Source: Lachnospiraceae bacterium (lineage in GTDB: Bacteria > Bacillota > Clostridia > Lachnospirales > Lachnospiraceae). Taken from it: 5,125 nucleotides of DNA. Under the pieces are notes generated by a model that was not told where the DNA came from, did no database searches, and saw only the letters and a list, made by a program, of their open reading frames with translations. The first letter of the stretch is position 1. Each line of letters opens with the position of its first letter. The stretch lies in the NCBI GenBank assembly GCA_017420605.1, contig JAFOIS010000052.1, positions 1 through 5,125 of the forward strand, read 5' to 3'. The position numbers were made by a program, and so were the translations under genes. Of this stretch, positions 1 through 4,787 are shown piece by piece.

Positions 1-297
1 GCGGTCCGGGAAGTGTACGGCGATATGAAGGTCCGGGGCATCCGGCTTACGGACGGACAGGAGATCGCGGTCGACGGCTTTTTCTGCCTGCGGAACGCGA
101 TCGCGCCTTCGACGCTCATCCCGGGGATCGAACTTGACGGACCGCATATCGTAGTGAACCGCTCCCAGGAGACGAACATCCCCGGCTGCTATGCGGCGGG
201 CGACTGCACGGGGCGGCCGTATCAGCTTACGAAGGCGGTGGGAGAGGGCAACGTCGCCGCCCACGCCATGCTGGACTATCTTGCGAAGAAACCATAA
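1..297 (+). CDS. Thioredoxin-reductase-like FAD/NAD(P)-dependent oxidoreductase, C-terminal part (5' end outside window)
   Basis: The frame is open from the first base and ends at TAA 295-297, giving 98 visible codons. A GTG at 13 lies in frame but is unlikely to be the start, because the protein already reads as the end of a longer enzyme. The motif GCYAAGDCTG (about 184-213) is the second FAD-binding signature of the thioredoxin reductase/pyridine nucleotide-disulfide oxidoreductase class II fold, where the Asp contacts the FAD ribityl chain. It is followed by RPYQLTKAVGEGNVAAHAM, the usual C-terminal helix of TrxB-like flavoproteins. Full-length relatives are about 280-320 residues, so roughly two thirds lies upstream. 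The NADPH-binding GxGxxG and any CxxC redox motif are out of view, so a true thioredoxin reductase cannot be told from related ferredoxin- or NAD(P)H-dependent oxidoreductases. The family is cytosolic and transfers electrons from reduced nicotinamide or ferredoxin through FAD to a disulfide partner. The EIIC gene starts 78 bp downstream on the same strand, so co-transcription is possible. Confidence 0.88.
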   Translation, partial: AVREVYGDMKVRGIRLTDGQEIAVDGFFCLRNAIAPSTLIPGIELDGPHIVVNRSQETNIPGCYAAGDCTGRPYQLTKAVGEGNVAAHAMLDYLAKKP

Positions 298-314
298 CGG
301 AAAACCATAACGGA
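289..314 (+). repeat. Perfect 13-bp tandem duplication over a stop codon
   Basis: AAACCATAACGGA occurs twice back to back, at 289-301 and 302-314. The first copy carries the last codons and TAA stop of the oxidoreductase gene and the second is non-coding. The repeat stops exactly at both edges, which fits a single slipped-strand or small duplication event after the reading frame ended. The protein is not changed by it. Confidence 0.9.
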
Positions 315-370
315 CGCCGGGAAAAACGGTCCCGGCGGGACCGGCGCGGCAGAGGGCGCCGGGGAAGGAG
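315..370 (+). promoter_or_regulatory. GC-rich leader with three overlapping hairpins before the EIIC gene
   Basis: Three 7-bp perfect inverted repeats are visible. Hairpin A pairs CGCCGGG (315-321) with CCCGGCG (331-337). Hairpin B pairs CGGTCCC (327-333) with GGGACCG (337-343) around a 3-nt loop. Hairpin C pairs CCGGCGC (341-347) with GCGCCGG (356-362) and ends 2 nt before the AAGGAG ribosome binding site at 365-370. A and C can form together, while B excludes both. None is followed by a T tract, so none is an intrinsic terminator. The layout could modulate translation of the downstream gene or stabilise the mRNA of the upstream gene. That is inference, and chance pairing in a very GC-rich spacer is a real alternative. 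Confidence 0.45.
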
Positions 371-375
371 CATCA

Positions 376-1464
376 GTGGATAAAGTCAGGGCATTCCTCA
401 AACGGAAGGATATAGAGATCTCCGCGAAGCGGTACGGCATCGACGCCCTCGGCGCGATGGCGCAGGGTCTTTTCTGCTCGCTTCTCATCGGAACGATCAT
501 CAATACGATCGGGACCCAGTTTCACATCCCGTTCCTTACGTCGCCGGTAGCGACAATCGCGGGAGCGGAGTACACGGTCGGGGGCCTGGCTTCCGCGATG
601 AGCGGTCCGGCCATGGCGGTCGCGATCGGCTACGCCCTGCACTGCCCGCCGCTCGTCCTGTTTTCGCTCATCGCTGTCGGTTTCGCGGCCAACGCGCTCG
701 GCGGCGCCGGCGGCCCGCTGGCAGTCCTTTTCGTCGCGATCCTTGCCGCGGAGACCGGAAAAGCCGTGTCCAAGGAAACGAAGGTCGACATCCTTGTGAC
801 GCCGCTCGTCACGATCGGCATCGGCGTGCTGCTCTCCTGGGCGATCGCGCCGACGCTCGGCCGCATCGCCATGAAGCTCGGCGAACTCATCATGTGGGCG
901 ACGGAACTTCGGCCGTTCGTCATGGGGATCCTGGTCTCCGTGCTGGTCGGCATGGCCCTGACGCTCCCGATCTCGTCCGCCGCGATCTGCGCGGCGCTGG
1001 GGCTTACGGGGCTTGCGGGCGGCGCGGCGGTGGCCGGCTGCTGCGCGCAGATGGTCGGCTTCGCGGTCATGTCCTTCAAGGAGAACCGCTTCGGCGGCCT
1101 CATCTCCCAGGGCATCGGCACGTCCATGCTGCAGATGGGCAATATCGTGAAGAACCCGCGCATCTGGATCGCGCCGATCATAACGAGCGCCATCACGGGA
1201 CCCCTTGCGACCTGCCTTTTCCGCATGGAAATGAACGGCGCCGCCGTTTCCTCCGGCATGGGCACCTGCGGCCTCGTCGGCCAGATCGGCGTCTATTCGG
1301 GGTGGGTAGCGGACGTTGCGTCCGGCGCGAAGGCGGCGATCACCGCCTGGGACTGGGCGGGCCTCATTCTGATCTCCTTTATTCTGCCGGCTGTGCTCTG
1401 CCCGCTCATCAACATGGTGCTCGTCAGGATCGGCTGGGTAAAAGAAGGAGACATGAAGATTTAA
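376..1464 (+). CDS. PTS-type EIIC-like membrane protein (PTS_EIIC_2 family)
   Basis: This 362-residue, very hydrophobic protein starts at GTG 376, set 5 nt after a good ribosome binding site (AAGGAG 365-370), and ends at TAA 1462-1464. The N-terminus (MDKVRAFLKRKDIEISAKRYGIDALGAMAQGLF, read in two parts: a basic amphipathic stretch of about 20 residues, then a membrane entry) and the conserved stretch NGAAVSSGMGTCGLVGQIG (about residues 286-304) match what I know of the PTS_EIIC_2 family (Pfam PF13303). I count about eight to ten membrane segments, roughly at residues 25-48, 70-100, 105-127, 137-160, 180-230 (two), 262-285 and 328-352. EIIC proteins form the substrate channel of phosphotransferase sugar transporters in the cytoplasmic membrane. 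No EIIA or EIIB domain is fused here and none is encoded in the window, so phosphorylation-coupled transport is unproven and the substrate is unknown. The assignment is from recalled family resemblance; a permease-like protein of other function is the main alternative. Confidence 0.82.
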   Translation: MDKVRAFLKRKDIEISAKRYGIDALGAMAQGLFCSLLIGTIINTIGTQFHIPFLTSPVATIAGAEYTVGGLASAMSGPAMAVAIGYALHCPPLVLFSLIAVGFAANALGGAGGPLAVLFVAILAAETGKAVSKETKVDILVTPLVTIGIGVLLSWAIAPTLGRIAMKLGELIMWATELRPFVMGILVSVLVGMALTLPISSAAICAALGLTGLAGGAAVAGCCAQMVGFAVMSFKENRFGGLISQGIGTSMLQMGNIVKNPRIWIAPIITSAITGPLATCLFRMEMNGAAVSSGMGTCGLVGQIGVYSGWVADVASGAKAAITAWDWAGLILISFILPAVLCPLINMVLVRIGWVKEGDMKI

Positions 1465-1469
1465 GAAAA

Positions 1470-1504
1470 ATACCGTTTTTGTATCGATCGATACCGGTTT
1501 TGTT
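1470..1504. repeat. 14-bp palindrome flanked by imperfect direct repeats
   Basis: GTATCGATCGATAC (1481-1494) is a perfect 14-bp palindrome just downstream of the EIIC stop codon. The bases ATACCGTTTTTGT (1470-1482) recur 21 bp later as ATACCGGTTTTGT (1491-1503) with one mismatch. A 21-bp period is two DNA helical turns, which would suit a dimeric regulator bound twice on one face, but no promoter is evident beside it. It could also form a weak hairpin followed by CGGTTTTGTT and assist termination. Confidence 0.5.
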
Positions 1505-1511
1505 CATACAT

Positions 1512-1548
1512 TGCCCGGACGGCTTGCTGCTGCCCGGGCGTTTTGTTA
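1512..1548 (+). terminator. Probable intrinsic terminator after the EIIC gene
   Basis: GCCCGG (1513-1518) pairs with CCGGGC (1534-1539), with a G-U pair (1512/1540) at the base. After one A/C mismatch the stem continues as CGGC (1520-1523) with GCTG (1529-1532), around a 5-nt loop. The stem is followed by GTTTTGTT (1540-1547), a short broken T tract. It sits 47 bp after the EIIC stop and before the ribosome binding site of the next gene, so it should separate the two. The interrupted T run makes it weaker than the terminators at 4005 and 4760. Confidence 0.65.
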
Positions 1549-1603
1549 CCGTGAAACCGCTGCAGGATGACTTACGGAACAACGCACGGGAAAGGACGGT
1601 CAG

Positions 1604-2233
1604 ATGAACGATTACCGGTGGATCGAAGAGTACGGGAAGGCGAGGCGGCGCCTGTTTATCCGGGTAAGAAACATGGAGGCGCATAGAAAGGCAGTGTCGG
1701 CGCTGCCGCATGAGGAGATCCTGGATCTTGCCGTCACCTGCCATGTGTTTCTCGAAGAGAGCCTGCGGGGCATCTCCAGCTGTACCGTAACGGAAGACCT
1801 GCGCGGGGAGTATGGAGTAACGGCAGCCGAACTCATCCGCGACGCGACGGATAACGCGGCGTCGCTCTGCGGCTGGCAGATCCGGCCCATGACGGAGATG
1901 TCGGCATATCTTACGGGGGAGGACGTGCCGGTATTACAGGATGGCGCGGACGAGGTGCTGGTGATCACCAACCGGAAAATGCTCTACGGCGCCGCGGCCG
2001 TGTTCTACCCCGGTGTTGCGTCGGAGATCGCCTCGCGTTTTCAGGGATCTTATTTCCTTCTGCCTTCTTCGGTCCATGAAATGATCGCCGTTCCGGCAAA
2101 GGATCATGATCCGGCGTACCTTTCGCAGATGGTCCGTACGATCAACCGGACCGTCGTCGACACCGGAGACCGCCTGTCCGACCATGTGTATCTCTATGAT
2201 ACCGAAACCGGCACGTTCGTGATCGCGGAATGA
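1604..2233 (+). CDS. DUF5688 family protein, short form (function unknown)
   Basis: The start is ATG 1604, 7 nt after AAAGGA (1591-1596). The same frame has a stop at 1568-1570, so the protein cannot extend upstream. The 209 residues look like the body of DUF5688 proteins as I recall them. There is an N-terminal helical part with LPHEEILDLAV (about 34-44). A central block follows with a hydrophobic strand and VITNRKMLYGAAAVFYPGV (about 120-138). Then comes FLLPSSVHEMIAVPA (151-165), and a C-terminal region with VRTINRTVV and a final VYLYDTETGTF. No catalytic motif, signal peptide or membrane segment is seen, so it is probably cytosolic. Many relatives I know of are near 300 residues and carry about 80-100 more at the N-terminus, which are absent here. 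DUF5688 proteins often occur in many copies per genome without a known role. The upstream terminator and the promoter downstream of it suggest a monocistronic unit, though I find no convincing promoter in 1549-1590. Confidence 0.78.
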   Translation: MNDYRWIEEYGKARRRLFIRVRNMEAHRKAVSALPHEEILDLAVTCHVFLEESLRGISSCTVTEDLRGEYGVTAAELIRDATDNAASLCGWQIRPMTEMSAYLTGEDVPVLQDGADEVLVITNRKMLYGAAAVFYPGVASEIASRFQGSYFLLPSSVHEMIAVPAKDHDPAYLSQMVRTINRTVVDTGDRLSDHVYLYDTETGTFVIAE

Positions 2234-2255
2234 ACCGTAAGGGCCGAGGAAACGG

Positions 2256-2284
2256 TTGAGGAATAAGGGCGATACCGCTATAAT
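2256..2284 (+). promoter_or_regulatory. Sigma-A-type promoter for the ybaK-glf unit
   Basis: TTGAGG (2256-2261) and a consensus TATAAT (2279-2284) are separated by exactly 17 bp. Transcription would begin near 2291, giving a leader of about 50 nt before the TTG start at 2342. The -10 box lies inside an inverted repeat, CGATAC (2270-2275) and GTATCG (2290-2295), which may be an operator or chance. A small 6-bp stem, AACCGT (2233-2238) with ACGGTT (2252-2257), overlaps the upstream stop codon and the -35 box but has no T tract, so it is not a terminator. Confidence 0.75.
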
Positions 2285-2341
2285 TCATAGTATCGGAAAT
2301 GCCTTTGGGCAGACAGAAAACGGTAAGAAAGCGGGATTTGA

Positions 2342-2821
2342 TTGGCTAAGCAGGAGACAAAAACGAACGCGATGCGGATCCTCGAAGCGCAGGGGATCGC
2401 CTATACGCATTATGAATACGAATGCGACGAGTTTACCGACGGGAGTGAAACGGCAGACCGTCTCGGCCTTGCGCATGAGGAAGTATTCAAGACCCTCGTG
2501 GCTGTCGGCAATGACGGACAGCACTATGTCTACGTGATCCCGGTCGACGAATCGCTGGATCTCAAGAAATGCGCCCGCGTATCCGGCGTGAAGGCTGTGC
2601 AGCTCATCCATGTGAAGGAGCTGTTTCCGCTTACCGGATACGTCCGCGGGGGCTGTACGGCCATCGGCATGAAAAAGGCGTTCCCGGTCTGGATCGACGA
2701 GACGGCGCAGCTCTTTGACCGGATCTATGTGAGCGGCGGAAAGATCGGCTGCCAGCTGCACCTTGCGCCGGATGATCTTGCGCGGGCCGCGAACGCGTCC
2801 TACGCGGATCTCACGGAATAA
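2342..2821 (+). CDS. ybaK: Cys-tRNA(Pro)/Cys-tRNA(Cys) deacylase, YbaK/EbsC family
   Basis: This 159-residue protein has the usual length of the family. The start is TTG 2342, with a weak GGGA (2333-2336) 5 nt upstream; the N-terminus MAKQETKTNAMRILEAQGI matches typical YbaK starts, whereas the next ATG (2372, residue 11) would cut into the first helix. VFKTLVAV places Lys50 where E. coli YbaK has its essential Lys46. The substrate-pocket blocks GYVRGGCTAIGMKK (99-112) and IYVSGGKIG (128-136) are both intact, and the end LAPDDLARAANASYADLTE is normal for the family. The enzyme hydrolyses Cys-tRNA(Pro), formed by prolyl-tRNA synthetase error, and so protects translation fidelity in the cytosol. 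It is read from the promoter at 2256-2284 and probably co-transcribed with glf, whose start is 54 bp downstream with no terminator between. TTG and a weak binding site suggest modest expression. Confidence 0.93.
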   Translation: MAKQETKTNAMRILEAQGIAYTHYEYECDEFTDGSETADRLGLAHEEVFKTLVAVGNDGQHYVYVIPVDESLDLKKCARVSGVKAVQLIHVKELFPLTGYVRGGCTAIGMKKAFPVWIDETAQLFDRIYVSGGKIGCQLHLAPDDLARAANASYADLTE

Positions 2822-2875
2822 CAGAGCACGGCAGGGCAGGCAGTTCCGGCATACACGGAAGGAATGGAGCGGGAA

Positions 2876-3997
2876 ATGAAAGCATATGACGTTCTTGTCG
2901 TCGGGGCAGGCCTTTACGGCGCGGTCTTTGCGGAACGCATGAAGGCGGCCGGAAAGCGCGTCCTGGTCATCGAGAAAAGGAACCATATCGCCGGAAACGC
3001 GTATACGGAAGACGTGGAGGGCATTGCGGTCCACCGTTACGGGGCGCATATCTTCCATACCAATGACCGGACCGTCTGGAATTATGTCAACCGCTTCGCG
3101 GATTTCAATCGGTATACCAATTCCCCTGTGGCGAACTATAAAGGAAAGCTTTTCTCGCTTCCCTTCAGTATGTATACCTTCAACGCCATGTGGGGCGTTA
3201 CAACGCCGGAAGAGGCGGCCGAAAAGATCGAAGAGCAGAAGAAGGCCGCCGGCATCTCTAAGCCGGAAAACCTGGAGGAACAGGCCATCTCCCTGGTCGG
3301 CACGGACATTTACGAAGCGCTGGTCAAAGGCTATACGGAGAAACAGTGGGGAAGGGACTGCAGGGATCTTCCCGCGTCGATCATAAAGCGTCTCCCGGTG
3401 CGCTTCACTTTTGACAATAACTACTTCAATGCGCTGTATCAGGGCATCCCGGTCTGCGGTTACACGGCCATGTCCGCCAGGATGCTGGACGGGATCGAAG
3501 TGCGCCTTTGCGAGGACTACCTTGCGGACCGGAAAGCCTGGAACTCCATAGCGGATACAGTGGTCTTTACCGGGCCGGTCGACGCTTACTTCGATTACGC
3601 CTACGGACCGCTGGCCTACCGCAGCCTCCGTTTTGAAACGGAACTTCTGGATATCCCGAACTATCAGGGCAATGCGGTCGTAAACTATACGGACCGGGAA
3701 ACGCCCTTTACCCGCATCGTCGAACATAAATGGTTCACCTTCGGCAAAGACCGGGACGGACAGGACCTGCCGAAGACCGTCATCAGCCGCGAATACAGCG
3801 CGGAATGGCGGGCACAGGGAAGTGCGGAGCCGTACTATCCGGTCGGGGACGCCGCAAATCTTGCACTGTATGAGAAATACCGCGCCGCCGCGGATCAGGA
3901 AGAGAGAGTGCTATTCGGCGGCCGCCTCGGCGAATACCGCTACTATGATATGGATCAGGTCATCGCGGCAGCGCTGAAAGCGGCAGGGAACCTGTAA
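2876..3997 (+). CDS. glf: UDP-galactopyranose mutase
   Basis: The enzyme interconverts UDP-galactopyranose and UDP-galactofuranose with reduced FAD, supplying Galf for cell-surface polysaccharides; it is cytosolic. From ATG 2876 the protein has 373 residues, normal for bacterial Glf (E. coli about 367). I prefer this start because GGAG (2866-2869) lies 6 nt before it and because relatives begin MK-x-YD; an in-frame ATG at 2864, touching GGAAGGA, would add four residues. The FAD-binding GAGLYG (10-15) and the IEKRNHIAGNAY block (32-43) come first, then RYGAHIFHT (54-62), the GYTEKQWGRD block, FTGPVDAYFDYAYG with YRSLRFE, and a C-terminal FGGRLGEYRYYDMDQV FAD-contact motif. All key family blocks look intact. 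No glycosyltransferase or other surface-glycan gene is adjacent in the window, so this copy stands apart from any visible polysaccharide cluster. It shares a transcript with ybaK and is closed by the terminator at 4005-4025. Confidence 0.96.
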   Translation: MKAYDVLVVGAGLYGAVFAERMKAAGKRVLVIEKRNHIAGNAYTEDVEGIAVHRYGAHIFHTNDRTVWNYVNRFADFNRYTNSPVANYKGKLFSLPFSMYTFNAMWGVTTPEEAAEKIEEQKKAAGISKPENLEEQAISLVGTDIYEALVKGYTEKQWGRDCRDLPASIIKRLPVRFTFDNNYFNALYQGIPVCGYTAMSARMLDGIEVRLCEDYLADRKAWNSIADTVVFTGPVDAYFDYAYGPLAYRSLRFETELLDIPNYQGNAVVNYTDRETPFTRIVEHKWFTFGKDRDGQDLPKTVISREYSAEWRAQGSAEPYYPVGDAANLALYEKYRAAADQEERVLFGGRLGEYRYYDMDQVIAAALKAAGNL

Positions 3998-4004
3998 GGT
4001 TTTT

Positions 4005-4025
4005 CCGGAGGCTCTCCGGCTTTTT
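4005..4025 (+). terminator. Intrinsic terminator after glf
   Basis: CCGGAG (4005-4010) pairs with CTCCGG (4014-4019) around a 3-nt GCT loop, followed by CTTTTT (4020-4025). It begins 7 bp after the glf stop codon and acts on + strand transcripts. There is no matching T tract for the other strand. Confidence 0.88.
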
Positions 4026-4052
4026 CCAACATCAGTCTATCAGCGATCAATA

Positions 4053-4081
4053 TTGACGGTACATCATAATTGATGTATTAT
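4053..4081 (+). promoter_or_regulatory. Sigma-A-type promoter of the toxin-antitoxin pair
   Basis: TTGACG (4053-4058) and TATTAT (4076-4081) are separated by exactly 17 bp, close to consensus at both boxes. Transcription should start near 4088, only about 12 nt before the toxin ATG at 4100. The spacer and the start of the -10 box form an inverted repeat, listed separately, as expected for autoregulation by the antitoxin. Confidence 0.82.
4060..4077. promoter_or_regulatory. Inverted-repeat operator candidate in the toxin-antitoxin promoter
   Basis: TACATCA (4060-4066) and TGATGTA (4071-4077) form a perfect 7-bp inverted repeat around the 4-bp centre TAAT. The site fills the -35/-10 spacer and covers the first two bases of the -10 box, so a bound dimer would block RNA polymerase. 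The helix-turn-helix antitoxin encoded just downstream is the obvious candidate binder; this is inference from the known autoregulation of type II toxin-antitoxin operons. Confidence 0.7.
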
Positions 4082-4099
4082 ACTTTGTGACGGAACTTT

Positions 4100-4426
4100 A
4101 TGAGAATCTATGATTATACGACGTCAGGTGGAAAAAATCTGATCAAGGAGTATATTGAGACTTTGCCTGTTGAACGAAAAACGGAAATACTGGAAATCCG
4201 TCAGTTGATCAGACAAAAAGGGATGGATGCTTTTCCGTTGCTTGCTACAAGACAGCTTTTCAAAAAGTTGTGGGAGATAAAGATATCGCATGAAAGAATC
4301 ATGTATGTCATTCAGGATGAAGACTCTGTGTACTTCCTGCATATTTGCAAAAAGCAAAAGGGAAAAGCAGAATTAAAGGAATTGGAAAAAGCAAAAGGAC
4401 GCGCGAAAGCGGCAGGGCTTTTGTGA
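4100..4426 (+). CDS. RelE/HigB-type toxin (Gp49-like family) of a type II toxin-antitoxin pair
   Basis: The 108-residue protein has the size and fold pattern of RelE/ParE-superfamily toxins of the phage Gp49-like/HigB group (PF05973). It opens with a short strand, then a two-helix hairpin (about 11-40). A core follows with R51-x-L53, KKLWEIKI (55-62), RIMYVI (66-71) and VYFLHICKKQKG (77-88). It ends in a basic helix (89-105), where family members end in a run such as A-x-x-R. Such toxins bind the ribosome and cut mRNA, halting growth until the antitoxin is restored; here that is family knowledge, not shown. Basic residues R51, K55, K56, R66, K84 and K85 are candidates for RNA contact. Start ATG 4100 has a GGAA 4 nt before it and a transcript leader of only about 12 nt. 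The antitoxin gene follows at once, toxin first, the order typical of higBA. Base composition is about 41% GC across 4141-4260, clearly lower than the genes on either side, suggesting acquisition by transfer. Confidence 0.87.
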   Translation: MRIYDYTTSGGKNLIKEYIETLPVERKTEILEIRQLIRQKGMDAFPLLATRQLFKKLWEIKISHERIMYVIQDEDSVYFLHICKKQKGKAELKELEKAKGRAKAAGLL

Positions 4427-4440
4427 ATGAGGTTACGAAG

Positions 4441-4734
4441 ATGGCGTTTATCTTGGCGGATCTGGATAAAGAAAAAGAAGAACTGAACAGACTGATAGCG
4501 GAAAATGAAGATGCCAGAAAAGCACATGAAGAGTTTCAGGCCAGAATTGCCCTGCAGCAGCAACTGATCCAGATGCGCAAAGCAGAAAACATGACACAGA
4601 CGGATGTAGCCAACGCGACCGGGTTGTCGCAGCAGGCAGTAAGCCGAATTGAAAGGGGTGCCGGAGCGACAATCAGCTCCCTGATCAAATACTTAATGGG
4701 GATCGGATATCGTATTGAATTGAAAAAGAACTGA
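4441..4734 (+). CDS. XRE-family helix-turn-helix antitoxin (HigA-like)
   Basis: From ATG 4441 the protein has 97 residues, with GAGG (4429-4432) 8 nt upstream. The N-terminal half (about 7-48) is a charged, probably helical arm (LDKEKEELNRLIAENEDARK) of the kind that wraps the toxin. The C-terminal half holds a Cro/XRE helix-turn-helix: MTQTDVANATGLSQQAVSRIERG (51-73), with SQQAVSRIE as the recognition helix, then a last helix and a strand ending RIELKKN. It should neutralise the toxin encoded 14 bp upstream and repress the shared promoter by binding the inverted repeat at 4060-4077. A GTG at 4423 overlaps the toxin stop as GTGA, has AGGG 5 nt before it, and would add six residues; translational coupling through that start is a fair alternative. 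The frame also remains open further upstream inside the toxin gene, but with no credible start. The unit ends with the terminator at 4760-4787. Confidence 0.88.
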   Translation: MAFILADLDKEKEELNRLIAENEDARKAHEEFQARIALQQQLIQMRKAENMTQTDVANATGLSQQAVSRIERGAGATISSLIKYLMGIGYRIELKKN

Positions 4735-4759
4735 TGCAAGTGATGAGTATTACCGATAT

Positions 4760-4787
4760 GACGGAGCGAGAAGCTCCGTCTTTTTTT
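4760..4787 (+). terminator. Strong intrinsic terminator after the toxin-antitoxin pair
   Basis: GACGGAGC (4760-4767) pairs perfectly with GCTCCGTC (4773-4780) around a 5-nt GAGAA loop, followed by seven T (4781-4787). It begins 25 bp after the antitoxin stop codon and is the best terminator in the window. Confidence 0.95.

Noticed and set aside
630..1265. A 211-codon - strand frame opposite the EIIC gene, and a 237-codon + strand frame at 894-1607
   Set aside because: Both overlap the EIIC gene in other frames and their residues are low-complexity products of GC-rich sequence; neither has a ribosome binding site that fits.
1451..1464. A ribosome binding site plus ATG (AAGGAG then ATG 1453) at the end of the EIIC gene as a separate small gene start
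   Set aside because: The ATG is in frame with the EIIC gene and the stop comes two codons later, so nothing can be encoded; the match is coincidental.
2233..2257. Hairpin AACCGT/ACGGTT after the DUF5688 gene as a terminator
   Set aside because: The stem is only 6 bp with a 13-nt loop and no T tract, and it overlaps the -35 box of the ybaK promoter.
2285..3727. A 480-codon open frame on the - strand opposite ybaK and glf
   Set aside because: It is antisense to two well-recognised, intact genes. Its translation is rich in Arg, Asp and His with no family resemblance, as expected from a shadow of GC-rich codons.
4427..4440. ATG at 4427 directly after the toxin stop as the antitoxin start
   Set aside because: It is in the toxin's frame, not the antitoxin's, and soon reaches a stop after a basic, meaningless stretch.
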